Below, in pieces: positions 1 through 11,042 of a DNA stretch of 64,000 nucleotides. Every line of letters starts with the position of its first letter. Position 1 is the stretch's first letter. The position numbers and the translations under genes are program-made. This DNA is from Gordionus sp. m RMFG-2023 (Eukaryota > Nematomorpha > Gordioida > Chordodea > Parachordodidae), in assembly GCF_954871325.1 (NCBI RefSeq), contig NC_088778.1, positions 17,635,666 through 17,699,665 of the forward strand. Direction: 5' to 3'. A model generated the notes under the pieces. It saw only the letters and a list, made by a program, of their open reading frames with translations. It was not told the origin of the DNA and ran no database searches.

Positions 1-723
1 AGCTTTAAGTAACTTTCCCGCCTATAATATTAATATATACTAAATGTTATTTGACTTTTGGTCGAAAGAAATGATCTAGATATTGGGTTAGGGGTGAAAA
101 AAAGCAACCCTAACTTTAAGTCGTCTTTAAAAAAAAGATCCATATTTTGGGTCTGATTGAATGAAACGACCCGATGTTTGAGTCTGAGTCAGAAAAACGA
201 CCCAAACTTTGAGTTGGAGTCGAAAAATACGATCTAAACTTCAAGTTTGAGTCGAAAAATATGACCCAAACTTTAAGTTTGAGTCGAAAAATACGACCCA
301 AATTTCAAGTTTGAGTCGAAAAATACAACCCAAATTTTGAGTCGGAGTCGTAAAAAACGACCCAAACTTTGAGTTGGAGTCGAAAAATACGATCTAAACT
401 TCAAGTTTGAGTCGAAAAATATGACCCAAACTTTAAGTTGGAGTCGAAAAATACGACCTGAGTCGAAAAATACAACCCAAATTTTGAGTCGGAGTCGTAA
501 AAAACGACCCATATTTTGGGTCGAGGTCGTTTTTTTCGGCTTGGACTTGGGTCGGAGTCGAAAACAACGACCCATATTTTGGGTCGAAGTCGTTTTTTTC
601 GGCTTGAACTCGGGTCGAAGTCGTAAAAAACGACCAATACTTTGAGTTGGAGTCGAAAAAAACGATCCAAAATTTGGGCGAGCTCTGTTCGAGCCGACTC
701 GGCTAAGCCGATTAACAACACTA
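1..723. mobile_element. Terminal part of a giant TAGTGTTGTTAA-type hAT-like element, cut by the window start
   Basis: The last bases read TTAACAACACTA (712-723), the same terminus as the complete element at 20226-25397. From base 1 the sequence follows the right arm of that element (24927-25397) closely: first a stretch beginning agctttaagtaactttcc, then about 600 bp of gagtcgaaaaa/gacccaaactt repeats. Units are about 32 nt, and each can form GTCG-N7-CGAC hairpins. The innermost satellite array expected to the left lies outside the window, so neither the partner end nor the TSD can be checked. Open frames running through this repeat are by-products of its periodicity. Family assignment is firm; the element class (hAT) is inferred from the 8-bp TSDs of its relatives. 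Confidence 0.8.
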
Positions 724-2544
724 CTTATGCTAATCTATTAAAATAAATAAACAATATTCAAATTAATTATAATAATGGCGTTTTAAAAAAATTGAAAGTG
801 ACAGTTGATTATAAAATATGACTTTTTTTCTTAAAAAACGAACTTATATATTCTTAATGTTTTATGTACGATGATAATTTTGTTTTATAAGATTTGGAAA
901 GGAATTTAGCTTTAAAGAAGGAGGTTAAGAATGACATAAACTAATTTTCTTTTCTATAATATCCATCATTGTGTCGTCTTAAAAACACTAAAAAAGAAAT
1001 ATGTGCATTGATATAAAAATATAAATTAAAGAATGTAAACCGCATATGCATAATTAGTTGGAACTTTCTCAAAAAAGGTTAACAAAAATATTTAAGATTT
1101 TGGTAAAATTATTGCATAATATTTTATCCCCCTTTTAATCTATAGTAGATATCAGTTCAAGTTTGTGAAGGATATTTTTCTCATATAAAGGTCAGCAAGA
1201 TATATATATATACTTGCTTAACCATCATTGAGTATTAAAATAACAATATATAAATTTTTTCATATGATTAAATATTAATTGTTAACCTATAAATTAATTT
1301 TTTTAAAGATTATTTTATAATAGACATTTATGCAATACCATTGATGTCCAAGATTATTTTATGGAAATAAATTTATTTAATTTTTTAAATAAATTATAAG
1401 TTTATAAAAGTTCGTTTTGAATAAGAGTTTGTTCGAAAAAACGATAAAGATATTAGTATTGACATAATTGTTATTTTTTATATGATGTTCAAATTGAATG
1501 ATAACAAAATATAAAAAATGTTGTTTAAGTATTTTGTGCTAATAATAAAAATTTTTGTACCAAAACAACGGCAAACTCTAAGTTCCTGGCATATAGGAAA
1601 ATTTTTTCTAGAAAACTAAAAGGTTTTTTAAAAAAATGAGATTTAATTTTCTTATTTACATAATAATTAATATATTTATTATAAAAATTTTAATAAAAAA
1701 AAATAACTTGAGCAAATACGTGTTAAATATTTTTATTAATAAGTGCGAAATTTTAACTCGCATCAATAGGAGTAGCCGAGAGGGGGGGGGCAGGAAAAAA
1801 TTTTCGCTTTAGAAATTTTCCTGTTCGCAATATCATTTTAAACTAATAAGAATTTCCCCCTATACATCCTTCAGCCACCCTTTCCACCCAAAAATATATA
1901 CAATTTATCACATTAAAAAATAATTTGAAAGAAAAATAAGTAAAAGTTAATATTATTTTAAAATAACTACTATAATTAAAATTTTTAGAAAAAAAGAAGT
2001 GAATTTTTTATAGATTATAGCATAGCCAAAGGTCTACAATATGGGTCTAAAGAATAGAGGGGCTCGGGCTGGGAAATTAGGCGTGACACGATGGGTTAGG
2101 GCGTGAATGTGAATAAACTTTAAATTATTGGGCGGGCCTTCCCGAAAATTTTGCCTGACGTGATTGGGCATGAACATAAATTCCCCGTGAATCATGGAAA
2201 TTTAAATTTTAAAATTGCTTTTTGTGAATATAAACTTGCAATTTTAAAATTATAATATATATTTTCTAATTTAATTTATTCCTTTTGGAAAAGGAATACT
2301 ATTTGAAAACAAAAATAATTATGCATTTTATAAACAACATTTATTTCACCTCTTATTGAATCTCAACTGAGTGAAAAACAACTCTCGTTCAGTAATATAA
2401 TTTGGCAATAAATTTAATTTAAATATGTTTTATTTTCATTTATCTTCACTATAAACTAATCATTGGACTCAAATTATAATCAGTCAAAATTAGGAAAATT
2501 AAACGTCTTAAATTTATTGTTTATTTTCCAGATTTACCTATAAA
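724..2544. other. AT-rich stretch without recognisable gene
   Basis: No coding pattern is visible. Two landmarks stand out. There is a run of nine G at about 1781-1789, next to gtagccgagag, which resembles the eroded tip of a DNA transposon. There is also a GC-richer island at about 2060-2170 (ggctcgggctgg, ggcgtgacacg, gggcgggcc) that looks like a decayed subterminal region of a hAT-type element. Neither has a detectable TSD. Confidence 0.4.
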
Positions 2545-2767
2545 TAGTGTTGTTAAACGGCTCATTTTGAGCCGATTTTTTAAGAAGGCTAACTCAATAT
2601 TTTAGCCAGAAAAAGATTGTTGAAGCCTCGAGATTTCTATAATATATGTCTGGATCTTTATTCTTCCTATGAGCAAATCCTTTAGGCTTGCGTAATATTT
2701 TTCTGGAAGAAATATTGAGTTAGCCGATTTTAAAAATCGGCTCAAAACGAGCCATTTAACAACACTA
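2545..2767. mobile_element. 223-bp hAT MITE, TAGTGTTGTTAA family
   Basis: It begins TAGTGTTGTTAAACGGCTC and ends GAGCCATTTAACAACACTA. It is flanked by the perfect 8-bp TSD CCTATAAA (2537-2544 and 2768-2775), which is diagnostic of hAT-type integration. Next to the ends are palindromic words (ggctcattttgagccgat and its partner aaaatcggctcaaaacgagcc), and the interior carries a second inverted pair, ctaactcaatatttt/aatattgagttag. It has no coding capacity. Related copies without intact ends lie at 40290-40452 and 46625-46840, and the same 12-bp termini cap the 5-kb elements. Confidence 0.93.
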
Positions 2768-2831
2768 CCTATAAATTTAAAAGATGATTGATGAAATTGC
2801 CTTATACATGCTGTTTAAAAGGGGTTTGACT

Positions 2832-2931
2832 AAACTACAAATGCCTAGGTAAACTACAAATGCTTAGGTAAACTACAAATGCCTAGCTAAACTGCAAATG
2901 CCAAGGTAAACTGCAAATGCGTAGGTAAAAT
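2832..2931. repeat. Short tandem repeat, 5 units of about 20 bp
   Basis: Five consecutive units follow the pattern taaactacaaatgcctagg, with one to three changes each. The spacing is too regular for chance and no spacer/repeat alternation is present, so this is a minisatellite and not a CRISPR-like array. It lies just outside the 223-bp MITE and has no evident function. Confidence 0.85.
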
Positions 2932-3239
2932 TTTTTGTTACATACTCATTAATTGAAGTGAGATATATTTTCTTATGATATAAATAATTAAATATTATCA
3001 AATAATAAAGGAATATATATTAATATTTGTATTTCCTTTTATCTCACAATAAATAGTTTTAATCCTTTAATATATTTATATTAAAAATAATTATAATTAC
3101 ATTTTAAATTTCAATAATATTTTTTTACGCTAACATCCGGATTTAGCCCGATAGATCGGCTTGCTTGATCAGCTTGCTGGGTTAACAAAATATATAGAAA
3201 ATTAAACTAGCTTGTTTTAATCGGGGTTTATAGTTCATA

Positions 3240-3835
3240 TTATAAATAGGTTTTAAAATCTTTGGTTCTAGTAATAAATTGGCCCTGCCAATATATTTTA
3301 TAACACGAGGAAAAAAATAAAATTTTTTAAAAACTTTGTTTTAAGCTTAGTTAAAAGTTTTTGATACTAGAAAGATGTTTCAAACCTTTGGGTCTAGTAA
3401 TAAATTGGCACTGCCATTAAATTTTACTCCAAGAGGAAAAAAATTTATGAAAATTTTTTAGAATTTTGTTAGCCTAATTAAAAGTTTGTGATAGTAAAAA
3501 AGATGTTCTATAACCTCTGGGTCTAGTAATAAATTAGCACTGACATTAAATTTTAAGTCCACAAAGAAAAGAAACTATGAAAATTTTAAAAGGTTGTTTT
3601 CAGCCTAGTTAAATGTTTTTGATATTAGATAGATGTTCTAAAACCTTTAGGTCTATTAATAAATTAGCACTTTATTCCACGAGGAAAAAAAATTATGTAT
3701 TTTTTTGTAAAATTTGTTTTTAGTCTAGCTAATAGTTTTTGATATTAAAAAGATGTTCTAAAACTATTGGGTATAATAATAAATTGGTACTGCCATTATA
3801 TTTTATTCCATGAAAGAAAATATATTTATATAATA
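3240..3835. repeat. Forward satellite array, about 5 units of about 120 bp
   Basis: Units repeat the pattern 'aaaacctttgggtctag / taataaattggcactgcc / attttattccacgagg / aaaatttt / gcctagttaaaagttttt / gatattagaaagatgtt'. Copies differ at perhaps 10-20% of positions, so the array is old or evolving independently. It is the left arm of the giant element at 3130-8093, and the same unit recurs inverted from about 4745. Confidence 0.85.
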
Positions 3836-4744
3836 ATCATCGGCAACTATTGATTTAAATTAATTATATATTGCAATAGATTATGAAATAATAAAATTGG
3901 GGTCTGCATAAACACTAACTTTTTTTCATATGTTTTGACATTGATCTATATTAATATTCTCAAGCACGAATATTATGCTTATGGCAATTGTGGGATGCAT
4001 TTTAGATAAAAAAAAAATTAAACACGATTTAAAATAAATATTAATCTATTATATAAACAAGCTATAAGGTTATCAAACCAAGCATGATTGCCATATAAAG
4101 TTAGTCAAAAATGTAATCCGGTTTCATAAACTAGACCAGTCTTATAATGAAGCAAAATATTTAAATTTATTATTGAATTACAAAATTTTAACGAAATATA
4201 TATAAAAATCAAAATGAAATTTCGAAAATTTTATAAACATTTAGGACAAAATACTATAGGTTATTTGTAATTTTTTATTATATCACAAGTAATTTCAGAT
4301 AAATTATTCACACAATTATCATAGATAAAATATAAATTTAAATTATAATTTTATTAGTGATAGAAAGTATCTCGTTTAGCAAGCTCCACTAACACTCGCT
4401 TTACTAATTACATGATCTAAATAATATCTAGACATCATAAATGTTTGTAAAAATCACAAATTAAGATAGTTCAAAATTTTCTAAAAATTATTTGTCATAC
4501 GAACATTTTCCAAATTTGATAAAAAAAATTCAAAATATTTTTAGCATATTGATAGACAATTTAATATCTATTTTAGGATAAATTTATATACCCGAATGTC
4601 TTAAATTTCAAAATGAGATATACGGATTAACTTCCCCAGTCATTTTCACTACCATTCCCTAAAAAATTTTAAATGGTATATTACTCATTTCTAATACCAA
4701 AAATTTTAAACTAAACTCAAGTTAAAAAAATAATAAATAAAAAA
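3836..4744. other. AT-rich centre between the two inverted satellite arrays
   Basis: About 900 bp of unique AT-rich sequence without open frames or repeats of the flanking satellite. It forms the loop of the large inverted-repeat element. No transposase-like residues were found in either orientation by eye. Confidence 0.45.
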
Positions 4745-4974
4745 TTAACAGTATTAATTTATACTAGACACTAGGGTTTTAGAACATTTTTATAATATCA
4801 AAATTTTTTACTAGGCTTAAAACAAAGTTTATAAAAATTTTTCAAATTTCATTCACCTCGGGATTAAAATAGAATGATAGTGACAACTTATACTTGACCC
4901 AAACTTTCTACTGGGCCTCAAAGCATAAATTTATATTATTTTATTGCTACATATAACGCAAAGAATTAAAATTC

Positions 4975-5205
4975 AATGGGCCTAATTTTTCACCGAATTT
5001 ATTTAAATATAAAATTAATTTTTATAACTCAAAATAAACGATATATGTTATTTGGCGTCTACTTTCTATAAATAAAATCACATATTTTTATTTTACATAA
5101 AAAATTCAACATACAATTGATAAATTTAGATATATTTTTAAAAATTTCTAAGGCCCGACCCGGCTCGAATTTTCTTAAAAAATATTAGGCCCGTACCCGG
5201 GAAAT
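4975..5205. mobile_element. Truncated copy of the ggcccg hAT family
   Basis: The stretch gggcctaatttttcaccg through ggcccgacccggctcg and ggcccgtacccggg matches the right half of the element at 37203-38306, including the shared piece atatatgttat-tggcgtct-ctttctataaataaaatc. Neither end retains the family tip, and no TSD was found. It sits within the inverted satellite array of the giant element and is therefore a later insertion or a gene-converted patch. Confidence 0.65.
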
Positions 5206-6113
5206 CTTTCTAATATCAAAAACATTTAATCAGCCTCATAACATAGTTTTTAAAAATTTTCATATCTTAATTTTCCTCGTGGAATAAAATAGAATAGCAG
5301 TGTAAACCTAATACTAGCCCCGATAGATTTAGAATCCAATATCATGAACCTTTTACTGGGCATAAAACATAAATATAATTTTTTTATATTTCTACATTTT
5401 ACGCGTGGGTTAAAAATATTCGGACTAGAAATTCCTTTATGAACCCAAATGTTTTAGAACATCTTTCTAGTATCAAAATTTTTTAACTAAGCTTAAACCA
5501 GTTTTAAAAAATTTTCATTTTATGGTCCTTGTGGAATAAAATATAATGAAAGTGTCAATAGGTTTAGGACATCATCTTAGTATCAACAACTTTTAACTTG
5601 CTTAAAACAAATTTTAAAAAATTTTCACATATATTTTTTACTCGTGGAGTAAAATATAATGCCAGTGCCAATTATTACTAAACCCAAAGGTTTTAGATCA
5701 TATTTCTAGTATCAACTTTTAACTAGACTTTAGATAAAGTTTTAAAATTTTCATAATTTTTTTCCCTCGTGGAGTAAAATATAATAACAATGATAATTTA
5801 TTGCTAAACCTAATGGTTTTAGAAGATCTTTTTAGTATCAAAACCTTTTTACTAGACTCAAATTTAAAATTTTTCATAATTTTTTTCCTCGTGGACTAAA
5901 ATTGAATGTCAGCGCCAATCTATTACTAGACCCAGAGATTTTAGAACATTTTTTTAGTAACAAAAACTTTTAACTAGGTTTAAAACAAATTGATATAAAA
6001 ATTTTCATATTTGTTTTTTCCTCGTGGATATAATGGTGCCTATTTATTACTAGACCCAAAGGTTTTAGAATATATTTATAGTAACAAATTTTTTTAACTA
6101 GCCTTGTTAAAAC

Positions 6114-6836
6114 TAGGGATGCGAACCCGACAAAATTTTGCCCGGGTTCGGTTTAAGGTTAAAAAAAATAGGGGTTCGGTTCAGGGAAATATTTTTGAAC
6201 CCGGGTTTGGTTCTAGGTTCAGCTCGGGTTTAAGAATTTTTGAATTGATAAAAAAAATATTCTATATTAAATCATCATTAAAAACTAGACATATTTGGTA
6301 TAAAAAATAAATTTTTTATTTTATTTATAGGCAAAATATAGTTAAAATACAAAGTATAGTCATGCATAGATTTAAAAATTTTTATTTATATGTGTTTCTT
6401 TAAATTAACAATATCCAATATTATAATTTTTACTTTAACTTGTTCACTTTATTTTCCTCTAATTAATAATCTTTGAGAATAAGTTAAAAATTAAAAATAA
6501 ATGGCGTAAATGAATTTAATTGTTTAAAATTTATTAACAATCCAATAGGAATCTTTGAGAATAAATTTTAAAAAATTTAAAAATGAAGTAAATGAATTAA
6601 GTTGTTTAAAATTTATTAACACTTCACTTAGTTGGAAATTTGAAAATATTATAAAATGTCAAGTAAATTATTAATATTTGTGTTTACAATTATACAAATA
6701 TCTTATATTAATTTAAACAATTAAATGAATCCAGTTGAACCAGGGTTCAAATAAAATTCAGGTTCGGTTCGGTTCAAATTTTTTTTCCAAAAACCCGGGT
6801 TTTCTTCTCCAGGTTTGGTTTCGCTTCGAACCCCTG
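6114..6836. mobile_element. 723-bp non-autonomous hAT element (TAGGGATGCGAACC / GAACCCCTG ends)
   Basis: It is flanked by a perfect 8-bp TSD GTTAAAAC (6106-6113 and 6837-6844). The left end is TAGGGATGCGAACCC; the right end is TTCGCTTCGAACCCCTG, giving imperfect inverted termini of the CAGGG/TAGGG hAT type. Multiple copies of cccgggttcgg/ggttcggttc lie within about 100 bp of each end, typical of hAT transposase binding clusters. The 63-68-residue frames inside are fortuitous. The central AT-rich part contains a repeated 'cctctaattaataatctttgagaataa / caataggaatctttgagaataa' motif of unknown meaning. Confidence 0.9.
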
Positions 6837-7293
6837 GTTAAAACAAAGTTAAATTTTTTTTCTTTATTTCCTATTGGAACAGAATATAATGGCAGTGACA
6901 ATTTATTACTAGACCCAGAAATTTGAAAACATCTTTTTAGTATCAAAAACTTTTAACTTGATTCTTAAAACAAAGTTTTAACATTTTCATAATTTTTTTC
7001 CCTCGTGGAGTAAAATATAATTCCAGTGCCAATTTATTACTAAGCCCAATGGTTTTAGAACATTATTTTAGTTACAAAACCTTTTAACTAGACTCAAAAC
7101 AAATTTAAAAAAAAATTTTTTTTTCCTTGTGGAGTAAATTATAATGGTAGTGCCACTTTATTATTAGACCCAAAGGTTTGAGAAATCTTTCTAATATCAA
7201 AAACTTTTAACTAGCCTTAAAAACAAACTTTTAAAAGTTTTCATAATTTCTTTTCCTCGAGGACTAAAATTTAATTTCAGTGCCAATTTATTA

Positions 7294-7694
7294 GGTTAAT
7301 GATGCTTACTACCAAGTGAATGTATGGAAATATTCTAAATACCAACCTAATTTGCTAAATACCGACCAAAATTTATTAAAATGTAATAAGATCATTATTA
7401 TTTAATATATTAATACGGAATCACGTGGCCGAGTCCGGCCTCCTATATATTATCCCCCTAAGGATGGAACCACCAAGTTAGAATAAGAAAAAAAAATGAT
7501 CATTCCAGGGATTCGAACCCGGGACCATGGGATAAGTAAACCAAGCTCTTGCCTACTAGGCCATAGAGGCTTTCCAAAAATCACGATTTTTCAAATATAT
7601 ATTATAAATATATTTGGTAGTGCCTATCCAAATGAAAAATGAACAAAATTCAAATTTGATAGATGGTACCTTAAGGTACCAAGCATCATTAACC
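7294..7694. mobile_element. 401-bp Mutator-like MITE containing a tRNA-like segment
   Basis: Terminal inverted repeats are GGTTAATGATGCTT (7294-7307) and AAGCATCATTAACC (7681-7694), with a further inverted TACC/GGTA nearby. A perfect 9-bp direct repeat AATTTATTA flanks it (7285-7293 and 7695-7703). A 9-bp TSD fits the Mutator (MULE) superfamily better than hAT (8 bp). No protein is coded. The interior carries a tRNA-like Pol III box pair (7500-7572, minus strand). Part of its left half (caacctaatttgctaaataccgacc) recurs in altered form at about 14875-14900, so the family has other members. Confidence 0.78.
7500..7572 (-). ncRNA. tRNA-like / SINE-head Pol III unit
   Basis: On the minus strand an A-box-like TGGCCTAGTAGGCAAGAG is followed about 33 nt later by a near-perfect B box GGTTCGAATCC. 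Immediately downstream lies a run of nine T, a Pol III terminator. The T-arm folds (CCGGG-TTCGAAT-CCCTG, four of five pairs). The expected acceptor strands (GCCTCTA and GAATGAT) do not pair and no convincing anticodon arm forms, so this is a pseudo-tRNA or SINE-type promoter and not a working tRNA gene. It lies inside the 9-bp-TSD element 7294-7694. Confidence 0.6.
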
Positions 7695-8211
7695 AATTTA
7701 TTACTAGACCCAGAGGTTATAGAGCATCATTTTACTATTAAAAACTTTTATCTATGCTTAAAATACATTTTTAAAAAATTTTCACATTTATTTTTACCTC
7801 GTGAGTAAAATATAATGGCAGTGCCCATTTATTACTAGGACCAAAAACTTTAGAACATCTTTTATATCTAAATCTCTAAACCCAGATTAAAACAAACAAA
7901 TTAATTTTCTATATATTTTGTTGACCCAGCAAGCCGACCTTCGGGCCGACCCGATGGATCGACTAATAAGGCCCATTTGGTTGGGTCTAATCTATTGCTA
8001 AATGGGTTAGCTCTGGTTTAAGGTCAGCTTTTCGGCTCAAACCTTGCTGGGTTTTCGGCCAAGCAGACCCGACTTAGCAATTTAACAACACTAGTGTAAT
8101 CTACTAAAATACACTTAGGAATATGGTATTGTATGTAATAATTATCGTTTAAATTTATCGATAAGCTTAAGTTCAATGAGCATACAAATTATATTAAACA
8201 AAATTTCGCGA

Positions 8212-8538
8212 TGTTGGAATTGGATTATTTCCACTTTTATCATAGATAATTATTACACATTTTTCATTGATTATCATTTTATTTTAAATCATAATTTAAA
8301 TTTTATTATATGATATATTACATATTTATTTTTGAAAGATAAATTACATTTTTTTATTCCTTATATATACTTTTTTTTTAAATAAATAATAAAAAAAAAT
8401 AACTAATACAAATTGATGTATAAAAAAAATGTTAATATAAAATTTTCACCGATTAAATTTAAATACAAATTGATATATAAAAAAATAAATCAATTGCCAA
8501 AATAAATAATAAAATAACATCGATCAACATATTCAACA
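8212..8538 (-). repeat. LTR (3' LTR of the minus-strand fossil)
   Basis: It begins TGTTGGAATTGG and ends ATATTCAACA on the plus strand, the TG...CA form of LTRs. It matches 10646-10969 over its full length with few differences. It is AT-rich, with several oligo-A/T runs. Confidence 0.85.
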
Positions 8539-8899
8539 TTCCACCCTTCGAAGAAATTCGGCTTATGATTTCCTTGGATAAGTTGAGTGGTAACGTCATT
8601 AACATTCATGATTACCACGCAATACTCACCCATGTTCATGGTGCAGTCTTCTTTTCAAACCGAACGATGGCTTGGTAAAGTAAAGACAACACCTAGCTAA
8701 TTTCCAAACCGGATCGCTTGTGCATGGCATCGGACATCTAGATTCCTTTCGAGCAAGGTTTCTTTTGTCGTGCTTCAGCCAGCAATCCAATTTCTGAGTC
8801 GTTGCATCGATCTTGGCGCACGAAATTCTTCTTGAAGGTATGATCTTAGGCACAACATCGGGCTTCAAGCGAACTTTCTCTTGTCTGACCAATTTGGGT

Positions 8900-9397
8900 T
8901 TATAGGAGTAAGTTGATTCGAGGTCTTTTTTTGTTGTCGAGATTATCTTCTCGATCATTCTCTACATTACCCACTAAGAACGTTTTTAAAATGTTGTTGA
9001 AGGTGTGGAGCCACATACGTCCTAGCAGGGGGATCTTATCAAAATCCACTACAATGGCCTCCAGTGTATGTGAGTTTCCTTCATACTTAACGTTCACATT
9101 GGCAAGACCTAATATCTTGATAGCGCTGCCGTCATAACCAGTGAGTCTTATGTCACTCTTACGTATAGCGGTTATGCCTACAGTCTTAGCTGTCAGCTTC
9201 GGATACCTGGTACCGGTGTCAACTTGCATCAAAGTGGGTATGTTGTTGATGCTCACTGTCATGTTGTACGCGTCATATGTGGTATCCTTGACCTTCATAT
9301 TGTACACTTCCAAATTCTGCAGATTATATTCTTTGTCTGTGTTTGAGTCGTCGTCATGATTGATTACTTCGATGTTTATAGCATGGTTCGTATTCAA
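8900..9397 (-). pseudogene. Retropepsin-like domain of the LTR fossil
   Basis: The frame contains VDTGT, the D-T-G signature of retroviral-type aspartic proteases, and about 75 residues later PLLGRMWL, matching the hydrophobic-G motif near the end of the fold. The family processes gag-pol polyproteins. It lies between the gag-like region and the pre-RT linker, as in Gypsy elements of the K02A2.6 type. Treated as part of a broken element. Confidence 0.7.
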
Positions 9398-10645
9398 TTG
9401 ACTATTACGATCTTTGTAATCAGGAGATCTATTGTAAGTATTATTGTCATTTTTGTACTGGTTGGGCTTCGACGAATATTTCGGAAACCATTAATATTTT
9501 AAGGGTTGTGTTTGTGCTGACCACGGCGAGGATAGTTGGTTCGGTTATCACCTCTATAGCAATCATACCGTCGATCAGGGCTTTGATGATGGTCACAATG
9601 AGAGTCGTGGCGATTGCCATGGACGTTGTTCCCGCTATTGTTGTAGCGATCGTCGTAGTAGTTATCGTTGCGATTATCCAAACGGTTGCAGTTATAGTGA
9701 CAATTATCGTAGCTTTGATCAAAACGATTGTCGTGGAAGTTGCTATGCCTTCCGTTAAATCGTTTGTCGCGGTCGATCTCGTAGCGTATATCGTAACGTT
9801 CATCAAATCGTTTGTCACTGCAATAGTCGCAGCGTAAATCGTAACGTTCATCGAAATGCTGTGCGGGGCGATTGTCATTGACAAACTGGGGTTGCTTGAT
9901 AAGAGAGTTACCATGTGCGTGACAGTCCTGAATGAGTTTTTGTTGTTACGTAACTTTTTTGACTCTGCCCATGTGATTAACCTCTTGTATACCGTGATTC
10001 ATTCAAATGTAACAATTTCATCCTTGATGCCACTTGGGTCCGCGGTGTCTTCCTCTAGACTTAGATTGTAAATGTCTTCTATGGTCATAGAGCTCTTGCC
10101 CGCTTTCCTGACATCTTTGGAATACGAAGATACTCTCACTTTCTCAATAATTCTCTGAATGCCATTGAAATTACATTCTTTATTGAGTCATGCTACGCGC
10201 GTGACCCAAGCAGAGAATGTCTCATCCTTGCCTTGAGTTGCAGCATAAAATAATGATTGTTTAGCGTTCTCGGTCTTTGTTGGATGTTGTAACTTGTATT
10301 TGTCAAGCAGGGCGATTGGGTCCTGGAAGTCTGTCTGCCTCAGTGCAAATTGCCCCAATATTATTGAATTCGTTATCAGGAAGACTTCGGAGAAATAAAG
10401 CGGCTCCGTTGGAGATCTTGCTCGTATTGAAGAAATTCTGCAATTTCCCTATGTAGGCGCTGTCATCGCTACTAAAGGGAAATCAAGCTTGACAAATTCA
10501 GTCATATATGTGGAATTGTTCAAAGCATCCATCGTAAGAGAATTATCATCGATAATGGCGTGAAATAGAATAAATGTACACTGTAAAATCAAGATCAAAT
10601 TTTGAGATAGTACTTACCTAAAGTTCGGACTTAGATTGGCCTTCA

Positions 10646-10969
10646 TGTTGGAATTGGATTATTTCCACTTTTATCATAGATAATTATTACACATTTTTCA
10701 TTGATTATCATTTTATTTTAAATCATAATTTGAATTTTATTATATGATATATTACATATTTATTTTTAAAGATAAATTACATATTTTTATTCTTTATATA
10801 TCCTTTTTTTTTAAACATTAATAAAAAAAATAACTAATACAAATTGATGTATAAAGAAAATGTTAATATAAAATTTTCACTGATTAAATTTAAATACAAA
10901 TTGATATATAAAAAAATAAATCAATTGCCAAAATAAATAATAAAATAACATTGATCAACATATTCAACA
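10646..10969 (-). repeat. LTR (5' LTR of the minus-strand fossil)
   Basis: A direct repeat of 8212-8538. The sequence just inside it, read on the minus strand, would hold the primer-binding site, but I cannot assign a primer tRNA with confidence. Confidence 0.85.
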
Positions 10970-11042
10970 ATCAAAATATCTCGCGACAAAACATTCAAAC
11001 ATAAAAGAAGTATAACAAGCGGCACCCAAAGACATATAAATA

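Larger units (their letters stand above)
4745..7890. repeat. Inverted satellite array of about 120-bp units, interrupted by three insertions
   Basis: Units here are the reverse complement of those at 3240-3835: 'ctcgtggagtaaaatataatggcagtgcc / aatttattactagaccc / aaaggttttagaacatc / tttagtatcaaaaactttt / aactaggcttaaaac'. After removing inserts there are roughly 15-17 units. Insertions are a ggcccg relic (4975-5205), a 723-bp hAT derivative (6114-6836) and a 401-bp MULE-like element (7294-7694). The last two have perfect TSDs lying inside satellite units, so they entered after the array was built. Confidence 0.85.
3130..8093. mobile_element. Second giant foldback element of the TAGTGTTGTTAA family, about 5 kb, decayed
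   Basis: The right end reads ttTAACAACACTA (8082-8093), preceded by gccgacccgatgg-type subterminal words. Just inside lies tatattttgttgacccagcaagccg, and its inverted partner (cggcttgcttgatcagcttgctgggttaacaaaatata) sits at about 3158-3195, marking the left arm. The outermost left bases are eroded, so the start is approximate and no TSD is found. The interior holds a forward array (3240-3835) and an inverted array (4745-7890) of the same roughly 120-bp unit around an AT-rich centre. The inverted array has been hit by 6114-6836, 7294-7694 and a relic at 4975-5205. No transposase is present. Architecture and ends match 20226-25397, but the satellite sequence is different. Confidence 0.72.
8212..10969 (-). 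mobile_element. Ty3/Gypsy-type LTR fossil, internally deleted
   Basis: Two nearly identical direct repeats (LTRs at 8212-8538 and 10646-10969) enclose about 2.1 kb read on the minus strand. Beside the left LTR the minus strand has a purine-rich tract (gaagggtggaa), as expected at the 3' side. Parts recognisable in minus order are a gag-like region with a strongly charged D/R/N-rich repeat stretch (about 9490-10560), a retropepsin-like domain (about 8900-9397) and the linker that normally precedes reverse transcriptase (about 8626-8890). Reverse transcriptase and integrase are absent, so the copy is broken and depended on others. LTRs differ by only a few percent, so it is fairly young. No clean TSD adjoins the LTR ends; CGCGA abuts the left LTR and recurs 12 nt beyond the right one. 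Confidence 0.8.

Noticed and set aside
116-721. Three minus-strand frames and one plus-strand frame of 61-106 codons
   Set aside because: They run through the gagtcgaaaaa repeat units and repeat the same 10-15 residues (FFDSNLKF, FSTPTQS). The same artefacts recur at 20407-20592 and 25042-25405.
2832-2931. CRISPR-like regular repeat
   Set aside because: Units are contiguous without unique spacers and the context is eukaryotic; it is a minisatellite.
7500-7572. Functional tRNA gene
   Set aside because: Good boxes and terminator, but the acceptor strands do not pair and no anticodon stem forms. Kept as a tRNA-like unit.
9447-9914. 155-codon minus-strand frame and the 109-codon plus-strand frame at 9508-9837
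   Set aside because: Both are rich in Thr/Ile/Val or Val/Ala from out-of-frame reading of the charged gag-like repeat of the LTR fossil.
8207-10986. CGCGA as the 5-bp TSD of the minus-strand LTR fossil
   Set aside because: It abuts the left LTR but lies 12 bp beyond the right LTR end, so it is not a clean TSD.
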